In this document: one piece after another, positions 1-8,411 of the stretch | How positions within the stretch are numbered: position 1 is the stretch's first letter | How the letters are laid out: each line of letters opens with the position of its first letter | Source: Clostridiales bacterium | Lineage (GTDB): Bacteria; Bacillota; Clostridia; Oscillospirales; CAG-382 | Reading direction: 5' to 3' | Length of the DNA stretch: 31,107 bases | Assembly: GCA_003343885.1 (NCBI GenBank) | Contig: QAKH01000072.1 | Location: 33,761 to 64,867, forward strand | The notes under the pieces: model-generated | Databases searched by the model: none | Told to the model about the DNA's origin: nothing | Seen by the model: the letters and a program-made list of their open reading frames with translations, nothing else | Position numbers and translations under genes: made by a program

Positions 1-2
1 AC

Positions 3-77
3 TGGTGACCCGTACGGGAATCGAACCCATGTTACAGCCGTGAAAGGGCCGTGTCTTAACCGCTTGACCAACGGGCC
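3..77 (-). tRNA. tRNA-Glu (anticodon TTC)
   Basis: The reverse complement folds as a full cloverleaf. The acceptor stem GGCCCGT pairs with ACGGGTC, followed by discriminator A and an encoded CCA. The anticodon loop CTTTCAC carries TTC, and the T-loop is TTCGAAT. The anticodon stem has one G-T pair. It closely resembles Bacillota tRNA-Glu. It lies 45 nt downstream of tRNA-Met on the same strand and probably shares its promoter. Confidence 0.97.
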
Positions 78-122
78 ATGGCAGCCTGAAAAGGCTGTTA
101 TTAAATTATGTCCATATCGGAC

Positions 123-199
123 TGGTAGCGGAAGTCGGATTTGAACCAACGACCTGTCGGGTATGAACCGAATGCTCTAGCCAACTGAGCTATTCCGCC
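123..199 (-). tRNA. tRNA-Met (anticodon CAT, elongator type)
   Basis: The reverse complement has acceptor GGCGGAA pairing with TTCCGCT, then A and encoded CCA. The loop TTCATAC carries the anticodon CAT. The 1-72 pair is G-T rather than the C-A mismatch of initiator tRNA, and the anticodon stem lacks the initiator's three G-C pairs, so this is the elongator form. A CAT anticodon can also mark tRNA-Ile2, but the stem and loop resemble bacterial elongator tRNA-Met. Pair 27-43 is a T-C mismatch at the base of the anticodon stem. Confidence 0.93.
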
Positions 200-253
200 A
201 TATTCTCACTCGCCAGCCTGTCTACTTTATGCTCTCCTTGGCGGTGCTGGTAT

Positions 254-282
254 ATTATATCAAAACAGAATATATTTGTCAA
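254..282 (-). promoter_or_regulatory. Promoter of the tRNA-Met/tRNA-Glu transcript
   Basis: On the minus strand there is a consensus TTGACA (277-282), a spacer of exactly 17 nt and a consensus TATAAT (254-259). It lies about 55 nt upstream of tRNA-Met. This is a near-perfect housekeeping sigma promoter, as expected for stable RNA genes. Confidence 0.88.
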
Positions 283-301
283 GCCGTTTTCAAAAAATAA
301 T

Positions 302-330
302 TTGAACATTTTTCGACATTTTATTATTAT
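302..330 (+). promoter_or_regulatory. Possible plus-strand promoter of a short untranslated transcript
   Basis: TTGAAC (302-307), a 17-nt spacer and TATTAT (325-330) form a plausible promoter pointing toward the 3' end of the minus-strand gene. The only element downstream is a T-tailed hairpin at 348-397. The surrounding sequence is very A+T-rich, so a chance match is possible. Confidence 0.35.
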
Positions 331-347
331 AGAGTTTAATTTACTTC

Positions 348-397
348 CCGATGAGCAAAAAAAGTTTGATTTATTTCTTTGCTCACCGGATTTTTTT
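348..397 (+). terminator. Rho-independent terminator between convergent signals
   Basis: The 12-bp stem CCGATGAGCAAA (348-359) pairs with TTTGCTCACCGG (378-389) with one G-T pair. On the plus strand it is followed by A and seven T. The T tract is on the plus strand; read on the minus strand no U run follows. It therefore fits a plus-strand transcript best, although it may also end the minus-strand gene that stops at 425. Confidence 0.6.
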
Positions 398-424
398 GGA
401 ACACTTGACGTAAAGCTGAGTGAA

Positions 425-2833
425 CTATTTTAAATACTCTTCAGCTATATCGCAAAGCTCTTTTGCAGCCTCAATGCTTTTGGCTTCACTCATTATTTTG
501 AATCCGCTGATTTTTCCCGGTATAACGGTAACGCTGCCATTTGACATAACAAGCCGGACTCCTTCTCGTTTTTTATCAGATGCATCGGTCGTCCCAAGCG
601 ATATTTCGGCGAGTCTGTGCATGACGCCCGCACGATTCGGGTTACCTTCAAAATGGCGAAATTGTATCTCAAAATCAGGCAGATTACTTACCATAGCTTC
701 AGGGTGAGTTTTTTCTGCTTTTAAAACGGAAATAAAGCATAGTGCTTTAAATATTCCGTCGCTTAGCCAAATCTGCTTATACATTTCTTCTGATGAAATA
801 TCAAAGGCATTGTGCGTAGATTCGGCATATTCATAACACTCTATTTTTCTGGCGTTCGCCACCGCCTTATATGCCGCAGGACTTGAAGAAGATATATACA
901 GTCTTTCTTTTCTATCCAGCCCCGTCATTTTCTCAATAAGCACGGCGCCCATATGATACCCATCAGCATTTATTTCTCCAATGTGACAATTTACGTCTAA
1001 TCCGGAATCGGAAATTTCCACTTCAACAATGGTTTTGTTCTTTATATAATCACTGGAATTATCTTCATCTGTAAAAATATTTGAAATATTAACAGGCTGC
1101 AAAATGCTTGCCCCTAATTCCTTGGCGGCGCTAATTAAAGTATACACTGCCGAACACTTCATCAAATTGCTTCCGCTATTTTTTAGGCGAAATGCAAAGT
1201 CCTTCAATGTTTCTTTTTTTAATACTGAACGGCACGTTTTTACGATGTCGCTAAAATACATCATCCATGCCCCGTCAAATCTGACAGGCTCATAGTATTT
1301 TTCAGGTTCTGCATAATCTCCGGCACTGAAAAAACGGTTTGAAAATTCACGCTCGAAGTCCGACGGCACTTCAAGTCCGAGACTATCAAACATTTTAACG
1401 CAAACTTCCCCGCTTACGTCTTTATATACGTACAGTACAATGTCAGTCAAAAGTTTTAGAGCTGCATATCTGGCTACAGACTCAAATCCTGTTCCTAAGT
1501 CACAGCTCCTTGTACCGGCAGCAGCAATTCCGTTTAATATAAGATCTTTTATTCTAAACGAATTCAGGTCTGTATCACTCATTATACCAATATTTATATT
1601 TTTTCGCTTGAAATAAGCCGAAGAAGCACTTGCCGCACACAATCCAATCCTTAGAGCGTATTCAGGATTAATTCTCCGCTTATCTATTTTTAATCCTTCT
1701 TCTGAAAAAAGAGAAATATCTCTTTTTCCGGAGCGTTTTGACAAAATATCTGTACCGCTTATTCTTGATGCGCTGTGTATAAATGAAAATTTCGGAAGTA
1801 TTGCTCCGTCTGCTACTTCGGTACACGCACCGATTGCACAACCTTCAGAGCAAACGCAGTTTTCTCCTATTTTTACGTTTCTGCCGATAATGCTTCCATA
1901 AATTCCACAGCCTTTACCGACTATTACTCCGTCACCTATAACAGTGCAGGAAACATCGCAGCCATCGGATATAACAGCTTCATCGCCTATAACCGTATAC
2001 GCTCCGAGTTTTACGTTTTCGCCTATAATAGCACTTTTTGAAACATACACGGGACTTTCAGCTTCAATGTTCTTTTTTTCCAACTCTTCCGGACTTAAAC
2101 CATTATTGTATATTCCTTTTATTCTTCCGTCTAAAGCCGCACAGTTTGCCGCAAAGTATTCATCAAGATTTCCTATATCATACCAAATTCCTTCTGCCTC
2201 ATATGCAAACATTGCAGATTTTCCGGCAAGCAGCAACGGAAACAGCTGTTTCCCGAAGTCATACTCAACATTGTCAGGTATACGCTCAAGAATATTCTTA
2301 TTGATAATATATATTCCGGTGTTTACAGTACCGGAGATAACCTGCGACCATGGCGGCTTTTCGGCAAAGCGCTGTATTCGTCCGTCGGAATCATACAGAA
2401 CAACACCGTACTCCAGCGGATTTTCAGTTTTGTATGTCACAATAGTCACGTCTGCATTTTTCTCAAAATGATAGTCTATGGCTTTTTTAAGGTCAAAATC
2501 ATATACTCCGTCACCCGAAAGTACAACCACCGTATTACTTTCACCGTTATATGCGTTTTTTACGGCACCCGCAGTACCAAGCGGATTTTTTTCACGAACA
2601 TATCTTATTTCAAGATCGCCGTGGTGTGCTCCAAGCGCCTCAATTTGCCATGGGAGATACATAGTAGTTACATGAGCCGTTTTTATTCCGCATTGGCTTA
2701 ACTTGTCATAAACATTTTCAAGAACTGATTTTCCGAGAACTTTCAACAAAGGTTTCGGAGTATCTTCTGTTAACGGAGCAAGACGAGTGCCTTTTCCGCC
2801 CGCAAGAACAATTGCTTCAACCGACGATTCCAT
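425..2833 (-). CDS. Sugar-phosphate nucleotidyltransferase fused to a degenerate phosphohexomutase-like domain
   Basis: The 802-residue protein starts at the ATG at 2833, which follows an AAGG-containing site and begins just before the domain; a start further upstream would add 22 atypical residues. Residues about 5-240 are a nucleotidyltransferase with the LAGGKGTRL nucleotide-binding loop and the TPKPLLKV motif, as in mannose-1-phosphate guanylyltransferases and glucose-1-phosphate uridylyl/thymidylyltransferases. Residues about 265-355 form hexapeptide (left-handed beta-helix) repeats. From about 370 to the end the protein aligns in outline with phosphoglucomutase/phosphomannomutase. However, the phosphoserine loop (TASHNP type), the metal loop (DGDGDR type) and the C-terminal phosphate-binding loop (RPSGTEP type) are all replaced. 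The substrate sugar cannot be fixed from sequence. A role in activated-sugar supply for envelope polysaccharide is likely, with the mutase part structural or regulatory. Confidence 0.85.
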   Translation of the reverse strand: MESSVEAIVLAGGKGTRLAPLTEDTPKPLLKVLGKSVLENVYDKLSQCGIKTAHVTTMYLPWQIEALGAHHGDLEIRYVREKNPLGTAGAVKNAYNGESNTVVVLSGDGVYDFDLKKAIDYHFEKNADVTIVTYKTENPLEYGVVLYDSDGRIQRFAEKPPWSQVISGTVNTGIYIINKNILERIPDNVEYDFGKQLFPLLLAGKSAMFAYEAEGIWYDIGNLDEYFAANCAALDGRIKGIYNNGLSPEELEKKNIEAESPVYVSKSAIIGENVKLGAYTVIGDEAVISDGCDVSCTVIGDGVIVGKGCGIYGSIIGRNVKIGENCVCSEGCAIGACTEVADGAILPKFSFIHSASRISGTDILSKRSGKRDISLFSEEGLKIDKRRINPEYALRIGLCAASASSAYFKRKNINIGIMSDTDLNSFRIKDLILNGIAAAGTRSCDLGTGFESVARYAALKLLTDIVLYVYKDVSGEVCVKMFDSLGLEVPSDFEREFSNRFFSAGDYAEPEKYYEPVRFDGAWMMYFSDIVKTCRSVLKKETLKDFAFRLKNSGSNLMKCSAVYTLISAAKELGASILQPVNISNIFTDEDNSSDYIKNKTIVEVEISDSGLDVNCHIGEINADGYHMGAVLIEKMTGLDRKERLYISSSSPAAYKAVANARKIECYEYAESTHNAFDISSEEMYKQIWLSDGIFKALCFISVLKAEKTHPEAMVSNLPDFEIQFRHFEGNPNRAGVMHRLAEISLGTTDASDKKREGVRLVMSNGSVTVIPGKISGFKIMSEAKSIEAAKELCDIAEEYLK

Positions 2834-3015
2834 ATAATTACCTTGCCTTTCAGTTATGATGCGATTATATTTTGCGCAAATGTCATCAAAATATAACAAA
2901 AATAATTTAAAACAATCCTAAATACGCAAAAGCTGTTGAAATTATTCGTAAATCGTAGTAAAATATAATAAATAGAATAAATAGTTTGAATAGGTTTTGA
3001 TTCAGGAGGCTCGTA

Positions 3016-4413
3016 ATGAAAAAGACTATTTTTTTGTTTGTTTTGATTTTTGCTATGTCTATGAGCGTTTTTGCGCTTGACAACACCCGTCACAGCGTTG
3101 TCCTTACCTATGACGATACAAACAAAAACATTGATGCGTCAATATCCGTTTCCGCCGGTGACGCAATTGTCGGGCACTTCGGACTTAAATTCAATCCGGT
3201 CAAACTCTCAGTTGTCGCCAGTAATCTCGAAGAAATTCCTTCACCTGTTCCTGAAACGAATTCTGACGGCAAAAGTTATCTTAACAGCGTAGTTATATCG
3301 GCTTCGGATTATATCGTTATCACTTCTGAGTCCAATAAGCCAAACGAGTTAATTGACAACGAAAACGGACTTATTCTTTTCGGATGGTATGCAACAAAGG
3401 ACGTTGACGCACTGACACCTGACATGTCAGGCGGAAAAATAGCCGATATTAAATTTACGATAAATGACGGATACACAATTGATGACATAACCGAGTCCGA
3501 TATAATTCCCGTCCCTACTGCCGACTGCAAAAATATTTCCGGATGGAGCAGCGGAATAATTGTTATAAATTCTGACAGTATTGTTTATATGGCTGACTCT
3601 GACAATCCGGAAACCGAGCTGAAAACCGATATGGAATATGTTTTCATTTACGGAAACGGTGAAAGCCAAGAGCAGACGCCTGACGATAATGATAGCGATA
3701 ACGAAAACAACGACAATTCGGACAACGAAGAAGACGCGGGAGAGAATTCAGAAAACACTTCCGAAACAAATCCGGACACTGATAACAATGATCCGACCGA
3801 AAACGACAACGACGAGGACGAGGACGAGGATGAGAACGAAGAAACAGAACAAAACGAGATAATTGATTTTGAAATTAACGGCAAAGAGGAAAGCGCTGAT
3901 TTTTCTATAAAGGCAGAGGCCTTAACCGACAGCATAAGAATTACCTGGAGTTCCCCTGAAAACAAAGAAATACATTTTTACTCCATTGAGCTAAAGGACT
4001 TAAGCTCGAACATTATCCGCCGTGTTGAAGGTATAGTTCCAATTACTCGCTCGTTCACGATTAAAAATCTCGCACCCGATTTTTCTTATACTATCAGCAT
4101 GAGCGCCTACACAATTGACGGAACAAAACTTAATTCTACAAATGATGTCACGGTTAAAACCGAAAAAGACATCTCAGCATCTCCGATAACCTTTGAAGTA
4201 ATTTATGATTACGGAAACGGCAGCATCTACGGCTTTGATTCAGAAATCGTTATGTTTGGAACAACACCTACAAAAATTCCGACCGTCTATCCGCCGCAGG
4301 GCTATAGTTTTGCCGGGTGGTCTCTTGACGGTAAAAACGTAATTAGTACCGAAAATCTGAAAGTTTACTCAGATTTAAAGCTTACAGCAATCTACGAACC
4401 TGAAAATACATAA
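3016..4413 (+). CDS. Secreted cohesin-like protein with acidic linker, Fn3 and InlB-type repeat
   Basis: The protein has 465 residues, preceded by a strong AGGAGG site. Residues 1-20 are a classical signal peptide (MKKTIFLFV... ending SVFA). Residues about 25-205 resemble a cohesin or related carbohydrate-module fold (VGHFGLKFNPVKLSV, then IADIKFTI near the end). Residues about 215-280 are a low-complexity linker dominated by Asp, Glu and Asn. Residues about 285-385 look like fibronectin type III (ITWSSPE, followed by YTISMSAYTIDG). Residues about 393-463 resemble a Listeria-Bacteroides (InlB B) repeat with the GYSFAGWSLDGK motif. No LPXTG, SLH or dockerin is visible, so cell attachment is unexplained. 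It stands alone as a one-gene unit with its own terminator. The cohesin assignment rests on motif resemblance only. Confidence 0.72.
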   Translation: MKKTIFLFVLIFAMSMSVFALDNTRHSVVLTYDDTNKNIDASISVSAGDAIVGHFGLKFNPVKLSVVASNLEEIPSPVPETNSDGKSYLNSVVISASDYIVITSESNKPNELIDNENGLILFGWYATKDVDALTPDMSGGKIADIKFTINDGYTIDDITESDIIPVPTADCKNISGWSSGIIVINSDSIVYMADSDNPETELKTDMEYVFIYGNGESQEQTPDDNDSDNENNDNSDNEEDAGENSENTSETNPDTDNNDPTENDNDEDEDEDENEETEQNEIIDFEINGKEESADFSIKAEALTDSIRITWSSPENKEIHFYSIELKDLSSNIIRRVEGIVPITRSFTIKNLAPDFSYTISMSAYTIDGTKLNSTNDVTVKTEKDISASPITFEVIYDYGNGSIYGFDSEIVMFGTTPTKIPTVYPPQGYSFAGWSLDGKNVISTENLKVYSDLKLTAIYEPENT

Positions 4414-4437
4414 AAAATTTGTGTCCGTAACTTTATT

Positions 4438-4480
4438 AAACAGCCGCGCTCAGTATATGCAGCCGGCTGTTTATTTTACA
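4438..4480 (+). terminator. Terminator of the secreted cohesin-like gene
   Basis: AAACAGCCG (4438-4446) pairs over 9 bp with CGGCTGTTT (4464-4472), followed by the T-rich stretch ATTTTA. It begins 24 nt after the stop codon and lies before the next gene's leader. Confidence 0.72.
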
Positions 4481-4576
4481 CTGAATTAATATATTTTTAA
4501 CTTAAACTTATTTTTTGACATATAGACTTAACATATAATTAAAATGTCTTAGTGTGTTACAAAGTGAGGAAAGAAG

Positions 4577-6331
4577 ATGGAATATACAAATATTCTTATG
4601 CTTATAGGCGGCTTGTCGCTTTTCCTGTTCGGAATGAACGTCATGGGCGACGCGTTGGAGAAAAAAGCAGGCAATCGTCTTAAAACAATTCTCGCAAGAC
4701 TTACATCAAACAAATTTAAAGGCTTTTTATTAGGACTGGGAATTACAGCAATAATACAGTCTTCTTCTGCAACAACGGTAATGGTTGTCGGCTTTGTCAA
4801 TTCCGGAGTTATGGCGCTTGGACAAGCTGTCGGCGTTATTTTGGGTGCAAATCTCGGCACTTCGGTAACTTCTTGGATACTGTCATTAACAAGCTTGGAA
4901 AGCGACAATTTCTTTTTGAGTATGCTAAAGCCCGAGAATTTTACTCCGGTTTTGGCTTTAGTCGGCGTTGTGCTTTACATGTTCATCAAAGACGGAAAGA
5001 AAAAGGATGTCGGACTGATTCTTCTCGGTTTTTCCGTTTTGATGTTCGGAATGGAAATGATGTCCGACTCTGTTGCTCCTCTTAAAGATAACCCGGCTTT
5101 CATTAGAATTCTAACAATTTTTGACCAGCCCGTACTCGGAGTACTTGCCGGCGCAATACTTACCGCTATCGTCCAGTCATCTTCTGCCTCTGTCGGAATA
5201 CTTCAGGCTTTGACCTTTACGGGCGGAATTTCAAACGGTACTGCTATTCCTATTATCATGGGACAAAATATAGGAACATGCGTAAGTGCTCTCATTTCAT
5301 CTGTCGGCGCAAACAAAAACGCAAAGCGTGCGGCGTTTATTCACTTGTACTTTAACCTTATAGCCGCAATAGCACTCTTAATCGTGTTTTATATTGTAAA
5401 AATATTTATTCCTATTTCGATTCTCGCCGAACCGGCTACTTCTCTAAGCATAGCAATAATTCATACCGTATTCAAGCTTATTGCGCTTGCAATGCTTGCT
5501 CCATTCACAAAACAGCTTGAAAAGCTTGCTTGCCTTACTGTACGTGACGACAAACAGAAAGAGAAAGACGAGCTTCTTGATGAACGTTTGCTTATTACTC
5601 CCCCTGTTGCCATTCAAAGAAGCAAAGATGTTGCAAGACAAATGGCGTCAGGCGCTTATCAGACCGTTCTTACTGCTCTTGACATGATCAAGGAAGGCTA
5701 TTCTGATACTAAAGCCAAGCAGATACATGTCGGGGAAAATGATGCGGATGTTTTCGAAGACTCACTCGGAAGTTATCTTGTAAAGGTAAGCGGATGCAGC
5801 CTTACAGATCAGGACAGCCTTGAAGTTTCTAAGCTTCTCCACATAATAGGAGATCTTGAAAGACTGTCCGACCATGCGGTAAACATTTCCGAATCAATGG
5901 AAGAAATGCATGACAAGAAGCTTACTTTTTCAGACAGCGCAAAAAAAGAACTTGATACCTTGTCAGGAGCAATACGTGAAATAATAACTTTAACCGACAA
6001 TTCCTTTTCCAAAGATGATATGAACAGTGCAGTTCTTGTTGAGCCGCTTGAGCAAGTAGTAGATTCTTTGAAAGACACCATAAAAAATCAGCATATAGAG
6101 CGCTTGAGGAAAAACGAGTGCACTATTGAGCTTGGTTTTGTTTTGTCAGATCTGCTAAATAATCTCGAACGTATTTCAGACCACTGCTCCAACATTGCCG
6201 GTTGTATTATAGAAATAGCCCACAGCAGTTTAGGTATGCATGAGTATTTTAACAAAATAAAGGAAAATGACGAATTTTTCAAACAAAACTATAATGAATA
6301 TTTGAAAAAATACAGTCTTACTGAAAACTGA
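4577..6331 (+). CDS. Na+/phosphate symporter with C-terminal PhoU domain
   Basis: The protein has 584 residues; a GAGGAAAGAAG ribosome site precedes the ATG. Residues about 1-310 are a polytopic membrane domain with the duplicated signature of the NptA/SLC34 family: QSSSATTVMVVGF near residue 60 and QSSSASVGILQAL near 200. Residues about 340-560 are two helical PhoU-like repeats (LSDHAVNISESMEE, then ERISDHCSNIAGC). This YjbB-like architecture imports or exports phosphate coupled to sodium, with the PhoU part probably gating transport. A TTGACA at 4515 may be part of its promoter, but no well-spaced -10 is convincing. It is flanked by terminators on both sides, so it is probably monocistronic. 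Confidence 0.93.
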   Translation: MEYTNILMLIGGLSLFLFGMNVMGDALEKKAGNRLKTILARLTSNKFKGFLLGLGITAIIQSSSATTVMVVGFVNSGVMALGQAVGVILGANLGTSVTSWILSLTSLESDNFFLSMLKPENFTPVLALVGVVLYMFIKDGKKKDVGLILLGFSVLMFGMEMMSDSVAPLKDNPAFIRILTIFDQPVLGVLAGAILTAIVQSSSASVGILQALTFTGGISNGTAIPIIMGQNIGTCVSALISSVGANKNAKRAAFIHLYFNLIAAIALLIVFYIVKIFIPISILAEPATSLSIAIIHTVFKLIALAMLAPFTKQLEKLACLTVRDDKQKEKDELLDERLLITPPVAIQRSKDVARQMASGAYQTVLTALDMIKEGYSDTKAKQIHVGENDADVFEDSLGSYLVKVSGCSLTDQDSLEVSKLLHIIGDLERLSDHAVNISESMEEMHDKKLTFSDSAKKELDTLSGAIREIITLTDNSFSKDDMNSAVLVEPLEQVVDSLKDTIKNQHIERLRKNECTIELGFVLSDLLNNLERISDHCSNIAGCIIEIAHSSLGMHEYFNKIKENDEFFKQNYNEYLKKYSLTEN

Positions 6332-6368
6332 ACATCGCTGATTAAAAAGTTAAAAAAGTTAAGTAAAT

Positions 6369-6404
6369 AAAAATGACGATGTTCAAAATTGCATCGTCAT
6401 TTTT
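6369..6404 (+). terminator. Terminator of the Na/phosphate symporter gene
   Basis: A perfect 13-bp stem pairs AAAAATGACGATG (6369-6381) with CATCGTCATTTTT (6392-6404) across a 10-nt loop. The terminal T run makes it a standard intrinsic terminator. The A-rich 5' arm would let it act in both directions. Confidence 0.88.
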
Positions 6405-6444
6405 AATATGTCATTGTCATTAGTTTTAAAAAGGAGTTTTTCTC

Positions 6445-6987
6445 ATGAATTTAACCATCGAGAAATCAAAGGAAAGAGATATAGATAACATTATGCCGCT
6501 GTTTGACGCAGCACGCACCACTATGGCAAAATTAGGAATAGATCAGTGGCAGGACGGATATCCGTTCAAAGAAGATATACAAGGTGACATACAAGCAGGC
6601 GAAAGCTATGTTGTCAAGTATGGCTCCGATATTATAGCAACTTTCATGCTAATGGAGCGTAAAGAGCCGACCTATGCCAACATATATGACGGTAGCTGGC
6701 TTACACCTATCGAAAACAGGTATGCCACAATCCATCGTATTACCGTTTCTCCGGAGTTTAGAAAGTCAAAGGCGCATACCGGTGGCAAAAGCGTAAGCGC
6801 ATTCATAATGGATTATGTAAAACAGTATGTTAAAAACAAAAACCTGACCGGGGGCATAAAAATTGATACGCATGAGGGCAACATTCCCATGCGCAAGATG
6901 TTAGAAAAAAACGGTTTCAAATACTGCGGAATAATTTACCTTAAATCCGGAAGCAAGCGTGTTGCGTACCAATACTGCGGCGAATAG
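6445..6987 (+). CDS. GNAT family N-acetyltransferase
   Basis: The protein has 180 residues; an AAGGAG site lies 9 nt before the ATG. The fold follows the GNAT order: an N-terminal beta-alpha segment (EKSKERDIDNIMPLFDAA), a central strand before the acetyl-CoA loop (ATIHRITVSPEFRKS...GGKSVSAF, in place of the canonical Q/RxxGxG/A), and a C-terminal IDTHEGNIPMRKMLEKNGF, the typical 'N..m...yeklGF' closing motif. The acceptor substrate cannot be predicted. Similar stand-alone proteins acetylate small amines, peptides or protein N-termini. Its stop codon is only 7 nt from the convergent stop of the next gene, with no terminator between them. Confidence 0.87.
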   Translation: MNLTIEKSKERDIDNIMPLFDAARTTMAKLGIDQWQDGYPFKEDIQGDIQAGESYVVKYGSDIIATFMLMERKEPTYANIYDGSWLTPIENRYATIHRITVSPEFRKSKAHTGGKSVSAFIMDYVKQYVKNKNLTGGIKIDTHEGNIPMRKMLEKNGFKYCGIIYLKSGSKRVAYQYCGE

Positions 6988-6994
6988 CAAACAC

Positions 6995-7720
6995 TCACTC
7001 AGCAGTATTTCTGTTATTTTTAGACTCTGCTTTTATTTGGCGTCTCTTTTTTAATGAGAAATAGTCCATAACCGACGAAACAGCTGCTCCGAATGTGTCA
7101 ATTATCAAGTCTTCCATCGTGTCGGCAAGAGCATTCCTTCCGATTAGCTGCGTGCCGTCTTCCAAGCGGAATTTTTGCATATTAAGCCCAAGAACTGCGT
7201 CGAAGGAAAACTCGTATATCTCCCAGAGCACGCCGATGGATACTGCAAAGCTGAATGCAAATATCGAAACAAACACCGGAGAAAGATGCATTGTTGTTTT
7301 TTCATCTTTATTCAAAATAGAAACGAACATAAAACCAAATATTCCGAGCATCATACTGCTGAAACAGTGCAGAATAACGTCCCAGTGCGGAACCTTGTAA
7401 TAAAAACGGCTCACCTCACCGAGGCTGATAGCGCAATAGAGAAAAATCAAGTACATCAGGTTGAGAACAACAGGAAACTCAAATTTTAGTTTTTTGGCCA
7501 AAAAAGAAGGCAGATTTATAACTATCATTCCGAGGATACATTCAACCATCATTAATATATAATCTGATTTATCGTTTAGATCTTCGCTAACACTCCAAAC
7601 GCCTGCAAGACGCAGTGATAAATATATTACAGGCAGAATAAAACTGGCTAATACCAAAAAATAAAGGATTTTTAACAGTTTATTTCTGTTTAAATTTTTA
7701 AAGTATTTTTTTATCGACAC
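6995..7720 (-). CDS. Multi-pass membrane protein, DUF2238/YjdF-like
   Basis: I place the start at the GTG at 7720 (VSIKKYFKN...), because AAAGGCGG lies 7 nt upstream; an ATG at 7759 is also in frame but lacks a clear site. The protein then has 241 residues with about six hydrophobic segments. The features SMMLGIFGFMF, SIGVLWEIYEFSFD and the late D-T-x-x-D-L-I-I-D-T-FGA segment resemble the DUF2238 (YjdF) family of unknown function, with conserved Trp-Glu and Asp pairs in or near the membrane. The C-terminus is basic (KKRRQIKAESKNN). It overlaps the 3' end of the DNA methyltransferase gene by 23 bp, so the two are translated from one message. Confidence 0.68.
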   Translation of the reverse strand: MSIKKYFKNLNRNKLLKILYFLVLASFILPVIYLSLRLAGVWSVSEDLNDKSDYILMMVECILGMIVINLPSFLAKKLKFEFPVVLNLMYLIFLYCAISLGEVSRFYYKVPHWDVILHCFSSMMLGIFGFMFVSILNKDEKTTMHLSPVFVSIFAFSFAVSIGVLWEIYEFSFDAVLGLNMQKFRLEDGTQLIGRNALADTMEDLIIDTFGAAVSSVMDYFSLKKRRQIKAESKNNRNTAE

Positions 7721-8210
7721 AATAAGACCGCCTTTCCCATTCGGGATTCTCCAAATCAAGAAGAAAAAATTTGTTTTTCACACCGCCTGCACTGAATCCG
7801 CCAATCCCTGTCTGTGACAATACTCTATGGCACGGCACAAATATCAGAAATTTATTTTTAGACACAGCGTTTCCGCAAGCACGAGCGCCATTATCACAAC
7901 CGGCAAGCTCTGCCAGTTTTCCATATGTAACTGTTTGACCGTAAGGAATTTTTTGCAGGCAACTCCAAATTTTTTTTTGAAAATCAGTGCCGGAGCTAAA
8001 ATCAATTTCTACATCAAATGTCTTTCTTTTACGCAAAAAATACTCCTGTAATTGTATCTTGGCAGACAAAGCTGCGCCTCCGGTTACGCAACAATCTTCT
8101 GAAAAATGTTTATCTACAAGAGTACATTCTGTCAAAATATTTTCGTTTGAACAAATCCTGAGTAAACCGATAGGACTTTCAAAATAGTCTATGTACATAG
8201 TCAATTTCAT
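7698..8210 (-). CDS. ogt: Methylated-DNA--protein-cysteine methyltransferase
   Basis: It removes O6-alkyl groups from guanine by irreversible transfer to its own cysteine. The signature FVPCHRVL is present with acceptor Cys at residue 127. The DNA-binding helix carries ARACGNAV with the Arg finger. The N-terminal part (DYFESPIGLLRI) is the family's ribonuclease-like lid. The length of 170 residues is normal for Ogt/AdaB proteins, and no Ada N-terminal regulatory domain is present. I use the ATG at 8210 with GGAA upstream; the adjacent GTG at 8213 would add one residue. A consensus promoter lies about 40 nt upstream. It is the first gene of a two-gene unit with the overlapping membrane protein. 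Confidence 0.95.
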   Translation of the reverse strand: MKLTMYIDYFESPIGLLRICSNENILTECTLVDKHFSEDCCVTGGAALSAKIQLQEYFLRKRKTFDVEIDFSSGTDFQKKIWSCLQKIPYGQTVTYGKLAELAGCDNGARACGNAVSKNKFLIFVPCHRVLSQTGIGGFSAGGVKNKFFLLDLENPEWERRSYCVDKKIL

Positions 8211-8250
8211 CACATTTCCAATTTACAGAATATCACAGTATATTATGTTT

Positions 8251-8279
8251 ATTATATCAAATCTTACTATTAAGGTCAA
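8251..8279 (-). promoter_or_regulatory. Promoter of ogt and the downstream membrane gene
   Basis: On the minus strand there is TTGACC (8274-8279), a 17-nt spacer and a consensus TATAAT (8251-8256). The predicted transcription start lies roughly 33 nt before the ogt ATG. No operator-like palindrome is visible around it. Confidence 0.82.
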
Positions 8280-8360
8280 TACCAAAGATGTCAGGAATAA
8301 AAAAAGAGCATAAATGTATATATGCGTAAATGCTTTTTTATAAATGTTGCATTATCAGAC

Positions 8361-8388
8361 TTGACAAAAACATATTTTTTACTATAAA
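8361..8388 (+). promoter_or_regulatory. Plus-strand promoter facing a hairpin and running antisense to a small gene
   Basis: A consensus TTGACA (8361-8366), a 16-nt spacer and TATAAA (8383-8388) form a good promoter. The transcript would meet the hairpin at 8412-8438 after about 20 nt, then run antisense to the small gene at 8459-8611. If it reads through it would reach manA at 8733. No better manA promoter is seen: the TTGACA at 8691 has no -10 at usable spacing. Confidence 0.5.
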
Positions 8389-8411
8389 ATATTCATGCTA
8401 AAACAAAAAAT

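Noticed and set aside
1944..2701. Long plus-strand open frames opposite the nucleotidyltransferase gene
   Set aside because: They lack ribosome sites and recognisable domains, and lie entirely antisense to a well-supported gene.
3648..3965. Minus-strand frame rich in Ser and Leu
   Set aside because: It is the antisense image of the Asp/Glu/Asn-rich linker of the secreted protein; the composition is an artefact of low-complexity codons.
4515..4545. Promoter with TTGACA upstream of the phosphate symporter
   Set aside because: The only TATAAT-like box is 13 nt away, too close; I could not name a confident -10.
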